Shown here: positions 8,463 to 17,329 of the stretch, piece after piece
Position numbering within the stretch: the stretch's first letter is position 1
Layout: every line of letters begins with the position of its first letter
Origin: Verrucomicrobiaceae bacterium
GTDB taxonomy: Bacteria > Verrucomicrobiota > Verrucomicrobiia > Verrucomicrobiales > Verrucomicrobiaceae
DNA: 64,000 nucleotides
Reading direction: 5' to 3'
Assembly (NCBI GenBank): GCA_019694165.1
Contig: JAIBCL010000025.1
Location: 23,008-87,007 of the forward strand
Notes under the pieces: model-generated
Seen by the model: only the letters and a program-made list of their open reading frames with translations
What the model was told of the DNA's origin: nothing
Databases searched by the model: none
Translations under genes and position numbers: made by a program

Positions 8463-9884
8463 ATGCAGAGCGCAGGGACGTTAATTCGCCAGCAAGGCGA
8501 CGGCGTGGGCGTCCGTATTCCCGCCGTGCAAAACATCCCCGCCATCAATCGCCGTGAAGCGCTCGCCTGCATGGGGGGTGGCTTGGGAATGCTCGGCCTC
8601 AAGTCGGCGTTGGATGCAGCGTCGCCCGTCGTTCATTTCGCTCCGAAGGCGAAGCGGGTGATTCATCTCTTCATGAACGGCGGGCCGTTCGGTCCCGATT
8701 TCTTCGATCCAAAACCGGCGCTCATCAAGTATGCGGGACAGCGTCCTGCCGGTGCTGATTTGCGCACCGAGCGGCCGACGGGCGGCTTGCTCGCGACGCC
8801 GGCCAAGTTCTCGCCGCACGGCCAGAGCGGGCTGCCGGTGAGTGATCTGCTGCCTCACCTAGCGCAGCATGCGGATGATCTGTGCATCTTGAGGTCGTGC
8901 CACACGGACAATCCGAATCACGGCCCCGCTTTGCTCCTGATGAACAACGGCACGATGACCGAGCGCGTGCCTAGCATGGGATCGTGGCTCTCGTATGGCC
9001 TGGGCAGCGAGAATCAAAACCTCCCCGCTTTCGTGGTGCTGTGCCCGGGGCGGCCGGTGCGCTTCAGCATTCTGTGGAGCAGTGCGTTTTTGCCCGCGCA
9101 GCATCAGGGCGTGTACATCAATCACTCGAACCTCGATCCGCGGGAGATGATCCCGTGGCTGCACAATCCGCGCATCCAGCAGGCGGACCAGCGCCGGCTG
9201 CTCGACTTGATGGATGATCTCAATCGCGAGCATCTAGCCGCTCGCGGGGGAATCGACAACGCACTGCAAGGCCGCATCGAGGCGATGGAGACGGCCTACC
9301 GCATGCAGTCGGCCGCCACCGATGCCTTTGATCTGGACAAGGAGCCGCAGAAGACGCGCGAGATGTATGGCACGGGCCATTTCTCAAACGGCTGCCTGCT
9401 CGCGCGCCGGCTTTGCGAGCGCGGCGTGCGCTTTGTGCAGCTCTACTACGGCAACGGCCAGCCGTGGGACACGCACTCGAATCACGACGCCACGACGAAG
9501 AAGCTGGCGCTGGACATCGACCGGCCCATCGCCGCGCTGATCGCCGATTTGAAGCAACGCGGGCTGCTCGATGAAACGCTCATCGTGTGGGGCGGCGAGT
9601 TCGGCCGCACGCCGGTGAGCGAGAACGGCAGCGGCCGCGATCACAATCCGCACGGCTTCACCATGTTCATGGCCGGAGGCGGCGCGCGGGGCGGCATGGC
9701 CTATGGCGAGAGCGATGAGTTCGGCTTCAAGGCCGCCGAGGACAAGATGCACGTCAACGACGTGCATGCGACAATCCTCCGCCTGCTCGGCATCGACCAC
9801 GAGCGGCTGACCTTCCGCTACGCCGGGCGGGATTACCGGCTCACGAACGTGGCCGGCAAGGTGCCGCAGGCGGTGCTGGGGTAA
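8463..9884 (+). CDS. DUF1501 domain protein (secreted, sulfatase-like fold)
   Basis: DUF1501 proteins are a large planctomycete/verrucomicrobial family of unknown function with an alkaline-phosphatase/sulfatase-like core. Visible marks are the N-terminal NRREALACMGGGLGMLGL signal with a double arginine (Tat-like), HLFMNGGP, HTDNPNHGPALLLMNNG, WGGEFGRTP, and RDHNPHGFTMFMAGGG with a following YGESDEFGF. The start is uncertain. The ATG at 8463 puts about 30 residues before the double arginine; a GTG at 8526 would leave about nine, more typical of the family. Neither has a good ribosome-binding site. The frame is open further upstream but reads as noise. The usual partner, a DUF1549/DUF1553 protein, lies upstream with one gene between them. 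Confidence 0.85.
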   Translation: MQSAGTLIRQQGDGVGVRIPAVQNIPAINRREALACMGGGLGMLGLKSALDAASPVVHFAPKAKRVIHLFMNGGPFGPDFFDPKPALIKYAGQRPAGADLRTERPTGGLLATPAKFSPHGQSGLPVSDLLPHLAQHADDLCILRSCHTDNPNHGPALLLMNNGTMTERVPSMGSWLSYGLGSENQNLPAFVVLCPGRPVRFSILWSSAFLPAQHQGVYINHSNLDPREMIPWLHNPRIQQADQRRLLDLMDDLNREHLAARGGIDNALQGRIEAMETAYRMQSAATDAFDLDKEPQKTREMYGTGHFSNGCLLARRLCERGVRFVQLYYGNGQPWDTHSNHDATTKKLALDIDRPIAALIADLKQRGLLDETLIVWGGEFGRTPVSENGSGRDHNPHGFTMFMAGGGARGGMAYGESDEFGFKAAEDKMHVNDVHATILRLLGIDHERLTFRYAGRDYRLTNVAGKVPQAVLG

Positions 9885-10076
9885 GCCGGGGCGTGTCCGG
9901 CGCAGCGCTCTGCGCTGAAAGGACGCGGCCGGCCTTCTGCTGTGGGTGACTCTGTCCCCGCATCAGGCGGCGGCCAATGCGACACGTTGCCGCCAGAATC
10001 CGGCGATGAGGAATCTCGGGAAACACGGGATTGTCAGGGCCGCGGTTCAAACGCGAACACGGCGGCGAGCAATCGC

Positions 10077-10988
10077 TCACTTGCGCGTATCGCGGGTATC
10101 GCGCGGTCGGGCGTCACTGCTTTCCGACTGAACGGAGCGCGGCAGACCGAGACTGTCCTTCACGAAGTCCGCCACCATCGCGATGCGTTCCTGATCGTAG
10201 AATTCCTTGCCTCCATGCACGCTGCCAGGGAGTGACACGAGCTTCACGTTGATCTTCATCGCTTCACAGGCCTTTGCGAATTCCTGCGATTGTTCCGGCG
10301 GCATCTGCGGATCGGCGTCGCCGTGGAGGAGCAGCAGTGGGGGATCGCTCTTGTCGAGGTGCGCCACTGGACTGGCGAGGCGGGCGATCCCGGGTTTCTC
10401 CGAGGGCTGGCCGCCGAGCAGAAGCTGCAGGGCCGGCACGCGCATCTTCAAACCGAACTCCGTACTCTGCGACAGAATGGACTGGAGGTTCGATGCACCA
10501 AAAAAGCTGACGATGCACTGCACGTCGCTGCTTTGCCCCAGATGGGCGCCGACCTTGCCTTCGAGTTCCTGGTGCCCGTTCGTCACGCCTGCGAGCGCCG
10601 CGAGGTGCCCGCCTGCGGACGAGCCGATGATGGCGATGCGCCGGGCGTCGATGTGCCAGGTCCCGGCCGTCGCCCGGAGGAAGCGGATGGCGGCCTTGAT
10701 GTCGTGTATCTGGGCCGGGAACTGCGCTTCAGTCGAGAGCCGGTAGTCCACGCTGGCGATGGCGAAGCCGTGGTCGAGGAACTTCTCGAGCGGCATGTCG
10801 GACTTTGATCCCGCGCGCCATGCGCCGCCGTGGACATAGACGACGACCGGAGGATTCACTGCTTCGGGTTTTCGGTGCAGGTCGAGCGTGAGCACACGTC
10901 CGTCCACGCGCGCATATTCGATGTCTGCCTGCGTGTCGGCACGCCCGGCACAGCAGGCGAGAAAGAAGCAGAGGATGATGCGGATCAT
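10077..10988 (-). CDS. Secreted alpha/beta-hydrolase (esterase/lipase-like)
   Basis: About 303 residues from the ATG at 10988 (a GTG three codons earlier is also possible). The N-terminus MIRIILCFFLACCAGRA is a signal peptide. The core is the BD-FAE/esterase type: oxyanion-hole motif VVVYVHGGAWRAG, nucleophile elbow IIGSSAGG (Ser near residue 123), an acid segment LLLLHGDADPQMP and a late His in GSVHGGKEF. It converges on the DUF1501 gene across 192 bases that contain only a short GC palindrome at 9900-9915. Likely a carboxylic-ester hydrolase for sugar esters or similar compounds; the substrate is not deducible. Confidence 0.85.
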   Translation of the reverse strand: MIRIILCFFLACCAGRADTQADIEYARVDGRVLTLDLHRKPEAVNPPVVVYVHGGAWRAGSKSDMPLEKFLDHGFAIASVDYRLSTEAQFPAQIHDIKAAIRFLRATAGTWHIDARRIAIIGSSAGGHLAALAGVTNGHQELEGKVGAHLGQSSDVQCIVSFFGASNLQSILSQSTEFGLKMRVPALQLLLGGQPSEKPGIARLASPVAHLDKSDPPLLLLHGDADPQMPPEQSQEFAKACEAMKINVKLVSLPGSVHGGKEFYDQERIAMVADFVKDSLGLPRSVQSESSDARPRDTRDTRK

Positions 10989-11021
10989 GAAGGTCACGAT
11001 GAAGGCGCAGGACCCGTGCAG

Positions 11022-11465
11022 TCACAACTCGAAAGCCATCTGATCGGCCGGCACTTCGAGCCTCACGGCGGAACCGTATGCCACGTCATCCATCCAGGGC
11101 AGCAGCAGTTCGAGCACGTCGGGCCTCTGAAAGTGCGCGGGCTTCGTGTCTGGATGCGGGAGGTAGATCCATCCGCTCACCGGTGCTGCATCCGTGCGAT
11201 GCACGGTCACGTCGAAGAACGAGAAATCTTCCGGCGGCTCGACCGGATGCCACTTCAACTGCCGCACGGTGTGCCGCGCGCGGAGCACACGGTGGCGGAA
11301 GGGAGCGGTGCTGACATTCAGGGTGCCGGGATGAAACGAGCCGAGATCGATCCCGTGTTTTAGAAAGGCTGGCATCTGCAGTCGGATGGTGCCACCGGGA
11401 AATCGAGGATCACCATTCAGCCCGGAGGCGACGCGATGACCTGGGACGATGGTGGCGGTGATCAT
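11022..11465 (-). CDS. Small protein resembling CTP-dependent riboflavin kinase (DUF120-like)
   Basis: 147 residues from the ATG at 11465 (a TTG at 11492 is less likely). The layout recalls the archaeal-type riboflavin kinase domain: an early V-x-SGL-x-G segment, then GSFHPGTLNV at about residues 53-62, and a late PDVLELLLPWMDDVAYGSAVRLEV. In the known family the PGTLNV motif and the PDVLEIIAP block are the signature positions. This match is by eye and moderate, so the function is tentative. The gene ends 33 bases before the start of the esterase on the same strand and is probably co-transcribed. A MITE-like repeat lies just upstream. Confidence 0.55.
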   Translation of the reverse strand: MITATIVPGHRVASGLNGDPRFPGGTIRLQMPAFLKHGIDLGSFHPGTLNVSTAPFRHRVLRARHTVRQLKWHPVEPPEDFSFFDVTVHRTDAAPVSGWIYLPHPDTKPAHFQRPDVLELLLPWMDDVAYGSAVRLEVPADQMAFEL

Positions 11466-11541
11466 GGACAAGCAGGAAGAAAAACCAGGCAAGGATGCTG
11501 CGGGATTTCGTCAAGTGCCTTCCTGGCGGCAATTGGTCACA

Positions 11542-11692
11542 CCCAGGGCTTACGCGTGAGTTGCTTCTGAGTGAACTCCCACGGATTCAGGACGACCACG
11601 GATTGGGCTTCTTCTGAATACATCTGCGGAACCGCTGCGGGGCGAATCATAGATTTGAGGTTTTCGCTTTCGGTTCATGCGTAAGCCCTGGG
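11542..11692 (+). mobile_element. MITE-like element, copy B
   Basis: 151 bases with near-perfect terminal inverted repeats: CCCAGGGCTTACGCGTGA at 11542-11559 and TCATGCGTAAGCCCTGGG at 11675-11692 (17 of 18 pair). Its left 92 bases match the reverse complement of copy A (2706-2862) at about 90 percent by eye. It has no open frame. It lies between the small DUF120-like gene and the end of the T2SS operon. The remaining bases to 11786 show no gene. Confidence 0.7.
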
Positions 11693-11786
11693 CCACACCG
11701 TCCGCCCCCATCGCAAGATGAGGAGAGCACTGTCTTGTCAGCGGTGGCCTCGTAGTATCGGGCGTACTTGGCGGAACCGGGGCCGT

Positions 11787-14687
11787 TCACCGGTTGCTGG
11801 CCGGCCGGGAATCGGGGCGGGAGAAGAGGCGTCCGAAGAAGGATTTCTTCTTCGGAGGGGTGTCGGGGGACGGCTCGGGCTGCGCGGGTGTGGTGGGGAA
11901 TTTCTTGGCCGCTTCGGCTCCGATGCCGGTGCGGATGTCTTCATTGTAGCTGCTGCGCACGACGTCGGTGTTGTTCTTCACGACATGGGGCTGGATGAAG
12001 ATGATGAGTTCTTTTCGAGTATTGGTGTCCTTGTGGTCCTTGAAGAGATTCCCGAGCAACGGAATGCGGCTGATGCCGGGCAGGCCGGAGGTGTCTTTTT
12101 TCTTCTCGTCGGAGATGAGGCCGCCGAGCACGATGGTGTGGCCGTCGGGCACGGTGATGGTGGTGACGAGCTGCTCGGTTCCGATGATGGGCACGTCGTT
12201 CGGCTCCACGCGCTGAGTGCCGGTGACGGTGTCGTTGACCTGGGAGATGGTGAGGCTCACCTCGCCGTCGGCATTGATGAGGGGGACGACTTCGAGCTTC
12301 AGCACCACATCGCGGTAGGCCACGGTGGTGGTGACGGAGCCGGTGGTGTTCTGATTGCCGGGCACGGAGATGGACTGCGAGGGCACGGGAATCTGCGAGC
12401 CGGAGGTGATGACGGCCTTCTTGTTATTGAGCGCGAAGACGGATGGGCGGGAGAGAATCTTGAAGTGATTGCTGGTGTCGAGCGCGTTGATGATGCCCTC
12501 GAAGCTCTGACCGAGGGTGCCGTACAGATTGAAACCGCTGGCCGGCCCGATGGCGGAGGTGATGAGGTTGTCCCGGATGTCGGTGATGTTCTTGCCGGTG
12601 ATGATGTCCTCGCGCTTGGTGATCTTGCTGCTGGTCCACGAGTTGCTGCCGTCCTTGAGCGTCTTGGTGAGGAAATCGACGCCAAACTCGAAACCGTCGC
12701 CGATCGAGAGCTGGCCGATGACGGTGGAGAGATAGACCTGCGCGGGCTTCTGGTCGAGTTTGTCGAGCAGGGCGTCGATCTTCTTGGCCTCCTCCTTGCG
12801 TCCGATGACGAAGACGGAGTTCGACATGGGATCGGCCACGATGCGGGTCTTGTTCACGAGGACGGAGACGGGCGCGTTGTCCTCGGTGGGCCCCTGAATG
12901 GTATCGGCCCTGCCGCCGACTCCGGTGGAAGTGCCGCCAGTGGTGGTGCCATCAGCGCTGACGGCGTTGCTAGCACCCGAGGCACTGGAGGCCACGGATC
13001 CGCCGCGTGTGTTTTGTGTGGAGCGGCCGCCGAGAAGCTGCGAGCGACTGGTGGAGGTCGTCGTCTGACTGCTGGTACCGGCCTGCAGCGTGCCCCCGCC
13101 GGGGAGCTGCGTGGTGCCCGTAGCGCTGTCTTTGAGCAGATCGACGAGGGCGGGGAGCACATCGACGGCGGAGGCGTAGTTGAGCTTGCGCTCGTAGGGC
13201 GGGTCGATGGTCAGAGGTTTGTCGAACTCAGCAATGAGGCTGGCGACGTAGGTGAAGTCCTCCGGTGTGGCGACGACGAGGATCTGATTCAACCGCGTGT
13301 CCGCTACCACCTGGGTGGAGGGCATGCCCGAGCTGCCGCTGCCCGATGGCGGGTACACCCACTGGCCGTTGTAGAAAATAGGTTGCGCCTGCTTCGGCTC
13401 CTCGCGGCGCTCACTGCGTGATTCACTCTTCTCGCCTTCCTTCGAGCGGCCCGGCTGGGCTTCGCCACGCACGGTCTTGACGCCCTTCTGCTCGCGCTCG
13501 GTGGCCTGGGCATTGAGCGTGGACTGGATGATTTGGGCGACGACCGATGAGTCGGCGTAGGTGAGAGGAATGAATTTGGTGACGAGTTGCGAGCCGGTGT
13601 TCCCCATGTCGATGGCGGCGCGGATGGCGATGAGCTGCCGCACGATGGTGGCGCTCTCCGTGATGAGCAGGCCGGGCGGAGTGGTCACCGGCGTGATGCG
13701 GCCATAGACATTGAGGCCGACGTGATTGGCGAGGATCTCCGACGCCTGCGTGGGGTCGAGGTAGTCGAGCTTCATGAAATAGGTGACGAGAGTCTCACCG
13801 GTGGGCAGGTCCTTGTCCGTGGAATAAAGGCGCACGCCGGCGGAGAATTGCATCTGCTGCACGCCTTGACCGCGTGTGGGCAGGATGCGCGCGCTCTTGC
13901 CATCGGGATCGGCCACGATGGCGTAGCCGTTGGTGAGCAGCGCCGCCTCGATCAGGCGCACGGCCTCGTCCTTTTGGACTGGCTTCGGCGTCATGAGGCT
14001 GATGGTGGCGCCTTCGAAAATGTTCGTGTCCTTTACCAGCGTCTTGTTTGTGAGGCGCTCGTAGATGCTGAGCAGATCGACGACGGGATTGTTCGGGAAC
14101 TGGAGCGTGACCTGATCACCCTCGATCGTAAAAGTCTCCGCCGTACCTCCCATGACACCGAGGAAGCCCGCACCGGAACCTGGCGCGCCGAGCGTGGCAC
14201 CGCCGCCGCCAGCACCTGCTGCGCCGCCCGGGCCGGGACCGCCGAATGCACCGCCACCACCGCCGGGCCGACGACCGCCGAAGCCGCCGCCGGGCGGGCC
14301 GAATCCAGGACGGCGCGGACCACCGCCGCCGGGACCGCCGGCACCCGCCCCACCCGGTCCGGCTGGACGCTGCGCGTCATCGGCAGAGGCAGAAGGCTCG
14401 GTACTCGACGAGGACGAAGGTGCGGAAGGAGCAGGTGCGGCTGGCGATGCGGCAGGCGCAGAGGTTTGCGCGAGCAAGCGCTGCTCGGGATCGGGCCGGG
14501 CCGCTGAGCCGATGATGCGCGCGCCATCGGCAGAAGGCAGCGGAGTGGCCGTCTGCGCGAGGAGACGTTCCTCGGGATTGCGGCGCTCAAGCTGCGCATG
14601 TGCCGCGGGTGCGCAAAGTGCGGCGGTGGAAATCACGATGCCGGTGATCGCGAGATGGTGGTGCAGGCGCGAGCGGAGGCGGGGCAT
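11787..14687 (-). CDS. gspD: Type II secretion secretin GspD
   Basis: Forms the outer-membrane channel of the T2SS. From the ATG at 14687 (966 residues; an ATG at 14708 is possible) there is a signal peptide ending AAHAQ. N-domain repeats follow (for example MSNSVFVIGRKEEAKKIDALLDKLDQKP). The secretin core is at the C-terminus: VPLINADGEVSLTISQ, VPDGHTIVLGGLI, GLPGISRIPLLGNLF and ELIIFIQPHVV. Odd points: residues about 108-176 are almost only G, P, A and R; NPEERLLAQT/DPEQRLLAQT is duplicated near residues 37 and 66; and a long S/T/G linker lies near 575-640 between N-domains. It is the last gene of the operon and starts 99 bases after the preceding stop. Confidence 0.93.
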   Translation of the reverse strand: MPRLRSRLHHHLAITGIVISTAALCAPAAHAQLERRNPEERLLAQTATPLPSADGARIIGSAARPDPEQRLLAQTSAPAASPAAPAPSAPSSSSSTEPSASADDAQRPAGPGGAGAGGPGGGGPRRPGFGPPGGGFGGRRPGGGGGAFGGPGPGGAAGAGGGGATLGAPGSGAGFLGVMGGTAETFTIEGDQVTLQFPNNPVVDLLSIYERLTNKTLVKDTNIFEGATISLMTPKPVQKDEAVRLIEAALLTNGYAIVADPDGKSARILPTRGQGVQQMQFSAGVRLYSTDKDLPTGETLVTYFMKLDYLDPTQASEILANHVGLNVYGRITPVTTPPGLLITESATIVRQLIAIRAAIDMGNTGSQLVTKFIPLTYADSSVVAQIIQSTLNAQATEREQKGVKTVRGEAQPGRSKEGEKSESRSERREEPKQAQPIFYNGQWVYPPSGSGSSGMPSTQVVADTRLNQILVVATPEDFTYVASLIAEFDKPLTIDPPYERKLNYASAVDVLPALVDLLKDSATGTTQLPGGGTLQAGTSSQTTTSTSRSQLLGGRSTQNTRGGSVASSASGASNAVSADGTTTGGTSTGVGGRADTIQGPTEDNAPVSVLVNKTRIVADPMSNSVFVIGRKEEAKKIDALLDKLDQKPAQVYLSTVIGQLSIGDGFEFGVDFLTKTLKDGSNSWTSSKITKREDIITGKNITDIRDNLITSAIGPASGFNLYGTLGQSFEGIINALDTSNHFKILSRPSVFALNNKKAVITSGSQIPVPSQSISVPGNQNTTGSVTTTVAYRDVVLKLEVVPLINADGEVSLTISQVNDTVTGTQRVEPNDVPIIGTEQLVTTITVPDGHTIVLGGLISDEKKKDTSGLPGISRIPLLGNLFKDHKDTNTRKELIIFIQPHVVKNNTDVVRSSYNEDIRTGIGAEAAKKFPTTPAQPEPSPDTPPKKKSFFGRLFSRPDSRPASNR

Positions 14688-14786
14688 GAAGGTGGCGGGG
14701 GCGGGCATCGGTGTGGAGAGAGTGAAAGAGGAAACGTGGTGTCGAGATGAGGGCAGCGGGGAAAAGGGGGCGAGGGTCAGGCGGCG

Positions 14787-15461
14787 TCACTTGCCGCCCT
14801 TGTCTTCTTTTTCGATTTTTTCAAAGGCATTGCGCACGAACTGGCGGCGCTCCTCGTCGGTGCCGGCATTGCGCAGGCGCTCCATGTTGTCGCGGAAGAA
14901 GCTGCGCAGCTTTTCCTTGCCGGTGTCGGAGAGCGCTTCGTAGCGGCGGCGATCTTCCTCGGATGGGCCGCGTCCTTCGGGCCGGCGGAAGCGGTCGCCC
15001 CCCGGTCCTCCTTCGGGAGGCGGGCCTGGCGGTCCGCCGCTGCCCTTGCTGCGGTGTTTCTTGAGCTTGTCAGAGGTCATCTCGTCCTTGTTGTAGCGGA
15101 TGACCACGACTTCGCCGCCGATGGCGATCTTGGCCTGCGCGCGGTTGATGTCGGTGGTGGCGGTGGCTTCCACGAGCTTCCAACCCTTCGGGTTCGGCTC
15201 CTCGGACACGGACCAGCTCTCGTTGGTTTCCGTGTTCATGATGGTGGCCACTGGCTTGCCGTCGATGTAGGCCAGCCCCGTGAGGATGAGCGAATCGGAG
15301 AGACTCACCGAGCGGATGAAGGGCGAGTTTTGAATCAACGACGTGACCACCGTGGCATCGAAGGGCTTCGGCAGATCCGTGTCGCCACCGGCGGGAGCAT
15401 CCGCCGCACATGCAGCCCCGAGAGGCAGTGCGCAGGCGATGATGGCGGCGATGCGGTTCAT
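14787..15461 (-). CDS. Secreted T2SS-operon protein of unknown function
   Basis: 224 residues from the ATG at 15461, which gives a signal peptide (MNRIAAIIACALPLGAACAADA); an in-frame ATG further up at 15494 adds 11 polar residues. The first part (about residues 25-125) reads as a small beta domain: ILTGLAYIDGKPVATIMN, WKLVEATATTDINRAQAKIAIGGEVVVIRY. The second part is a Gly/Pro-rich linker (SGGPPGPPPEGGPGGDRF), then a charged helical tail. It sits between gspM and gspD where other systems encode GspC, GspN or PilP-type periplasmic links. The single small beta domain recalls the homology region of those proteins, but that is a context guess. Confidence 0.75.
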   Translation of the reverse strand: MNRIAAIIACALPLGAACAADAPAGGDTDLPKPFDATVVTSLIQNSPFIRSVSLSDSLILTGLAYIDGKPVATIMNTETNESWSVSEEPNPKGWKLVEATATTDINRAQAKIAIGGEVVVIRYNKDEMTSDKLKKHRSKGSGGPPGPPPEGGPGGDRFRRPEGRGPSEEDRRRYEALSDTGKEKLRSFFRDNMERLRNAGTDEERRQFVRNAFEKIEKEDKGGK

Positions 15462-15497
15462 GGATGGGCGTGTGGTGGAGCGGCGCGCGGTCATGCG

Positions 15498-16046
15498 TCA
15501 GATGCCGCCTTCGGGCTTGAACCAGCGGGCTACGGTGAGGTTGCACTGGGCCTGCGGCGTTTTCTCTTTCGAGCGCGTGTCGAGTTCGAAGTCCAGCGCC
15601 TTCACCACTTGGAACTTGTCTGGTGACTGCATCGTGGCCAGCCACTGGAGAATGGTGCTCTGGTCGCCGTAAAGGCGGAGGTTCACGCTGACCTCGCGGT
15701 AGTCCGCGTTGGTCACCATGTCCGGCAGCGTCTGCTGCATGACCTTGATCCCGCGGTCGAGCGCGGCGTTTTGCAACTCCTCCAAGAACACGCCCTGCGC
15801 CTTGCCGAGCGAGTCGGTGGCGGGCATGTGCTCGGCCAGCCATGATTTGCGCTTCTCCCAAAAGGCGCGGTCAGCCAGCCACGCCTCGTTTTCCTTCTTG
15901 TCGCTTTGCAGGGTGGTGATGCGCTTTGCCAGCGCAGAGCGCTTTTGCAGGAATGTGTTCACGACGATCAATCCGCCCATGAGCACGAGCACGCCGAAGC
16001 AGAGCAGGAGGAGTTGTTTTTCCCGGCTGGTGAGGGTGCGGCTCAT
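15498..16046 (-). CDS. gspM: T2SS inner-membrane protein GspM (PilO-like)
   Basis: 182 residues from the ATG at 16046, which overlaps the gspL stop by 4 bases. A short cytoplasmic start is followed by one membrane helix (LLLLCFGVLVLMGGLIVV, about residues 11-29). Next come a coiled-coil-like segment and a ferredoxin-like periplasmic domain. This is the normal layout of GspM/PilO, which pairs with GspL on the assembly platform. Sequence similarity alone is weak; position and topology support the call. Confidence 0.8.
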   Translation of the reverse strand: MSRTLTSREKQLLLLCFGVLVLMGGLIVVNTFLQKRSALAKRITTLQSDKKENEAWLADRAFWEKRKSWLAEHMPATDSLGKAQGVFLEELQNAALDRGIKVMQQTLPDMVTNADYREVSVNLRLYGDQSTILQWLATMQSPDKFQVVKALDFELDTRSKEKTPQAQCNLTVARWFKPEGGI

Positions 16047-17257
16047 GACTTGAGTTTGCCTTGCGCGCGGAAGGAGGCGGTCTTCTCCCTCACGCTGGGT
16101 TGCGGCATCGACCACTCGTAGCGGCCGAGGTTTCGGTGCTTCTTGATGTCTTCCAGGAATTGGAACGCCGTCTGCGCATCCCGCGCCTCGCCGCGAATCT
16201 CGATCTCGTGCGTCTTGGCCTCAAACCGCCGGATGACGATGCCGCTCGGCGGCATCAGTGCGGTGATGTCATTAAGCTGCACCAGCAAGAAGCGGCTCTG
16301 CTCGATGGCTGGCGAGAGCGCCTTCCAGTGCTCGGCGGTCTTCTTCACTTCAGCGGCGGCCGGCGCGGTCTTCTCCACGTCGGCGGCGAGTTCCGCGGCC
16401 TGCTTTTCCTGCACTTGAAGGTAGCTGAAGCCGAGAAACACGAGCGCGGCGGCGGCCATGCTGGCGAGCACGCCGATGCGGATGAACTTCGCGCGCCGGC
16501 GGGCCGAGGCCTGCGCTTCACGCACGGCGGGCGGCAGCAGCGAAGTCCAGTCGCGGGTGTCGAGCTTCGAGTCTTTTGCGAGCTGGGGCACCACCTCGAC
16601 GGGCAGGCCGAGGGAGGTGGAGAGGGCGGCCGCCAGCTTCCGATCCCACGAGCCGGCCAGCGTGACGCCCGTCACCAGTCCAAAGCCCGCCTGTGCCTCA
16701 AGACTCAGCCGGGAGAGATTGATCTCCTCGACCAAGCTCTCGGTCGAGCCATCCATCGGACCGATGATGTGGCTGTGGAAAAGGCGGCCTTGATGACCGG
16801 CGGCGAGCACGGCGTCTCCCTGCTCCTCGACAATGACGAGGTGTCCGGACGGCAATTGCGAGAGGCGCAGGGCCGCCGTGTAGTCCGCCGCATGAGGCAC
16901 GGCGAGCTGGTCCGGAAAAGGATCGGCCAGCACATCGACGCTGATGACGGCCAGCGGTCCCGTGGCACCGAGCTGGTGCCAGCGGAAATTTCTTCCCGTG
17001 TCCGTCATCCCTTTGATGCCCCGCTTCTCGAGCTGGGCGATGATCATCTGCTCGAGCACGCTCTCATCCGATTGCGGCAGGATGAGGCCCAGCGTGCGGC
17101 ACGCACTGGCGGGAAGTCCGATGATCAGCGGCTTCGAGGTGTCAGTGAACGAAGACGGATGATCCACCGCATCGCCCGGCGAGGCGGCGCGCGGTTTCCA
17201 GACTCGCCAGGCGGTGTCTGGAGCGGGAAGGAGGAGAGTGGCTGCGGAAACGGACAT
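16043..17257 (-). CDS. gspL: T2SS assembly-platform protein GspL (PilM/PilN-like)
   Basis: 404 residues. The N-terminal 250 or so residues resemble the actin-like cytoplasmic domain of GspL/PilM (PLAVISVDVLADPF, GHLVIVEEQGDAVLAAG, GFGLVTGVTLAG). A membrane helix follows (IRIGVLASMAAAALVFLGFSY, about 259-279), then a periplasmic coiled coil and a PilN-like ferredoxin domain (IVIRRFEAKTHEIEIRGEA). GspL links the GspE ATPase to the inner-membrane platform. The start is 72 bases after the gspK stop, the widest gap in this half of the operon. Confidence 0.85.
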   Translation of the reverse strand: MSVSAATLLLPAPDTAWRVWKPRAASPGDAVDHPSSFTDTSKPLIIGLPASACRTLGLILPQSDESVLEQMIIAQLEKRGIKGMTDTGRNFRWHQLGATGPLAVISVDVLADPFPDQLAVPHAADYTAALRLSQLPSGHLVIVEEQGDAVLAAGHQGRLFHSHIIGPMDGSTESLVEEINLSRLSLEAQAGFGLVTGVTLAGSWDRKLAAALSTSLGLPVEVVPQLAKDSKLDTRDWTSLLPPAVREAQASARRRAKFIRIGVLASMAAAALVFLGFSYLQVQEKQAAELAADVEKTAPAAAEVKKTAEHWKALSPAIEQSRFLLVQLNDITALMPPSGIVIRRFEAKTHEIEIRGEARDAQTAFQFLEDIKKHRNLGRYEWSMPQPSVREKTASFRAQGKLKS

Positions 17258-17329
17258 TCTTGGGTATTCGACGGGCGCGAGGATGAACCGGAACCGGGAG
17301 GAATGGTTGCGGGACCCACGCGGAGTCCC

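Noticed and set aside
9900..9915. GCGCAG-CGCT-CTGCGC palindrome as terminator between convergent genes
   Set aside because: The stem is only 6 bp and no T-run follows, so I do not call it a terminator.
11718..13421. A 567-codon plus-strand frame opposite gspD
   Set aside because: The minus-strand secretin motifs are clear; the plus frame is Gly/Asp/Val-rich with no domain.
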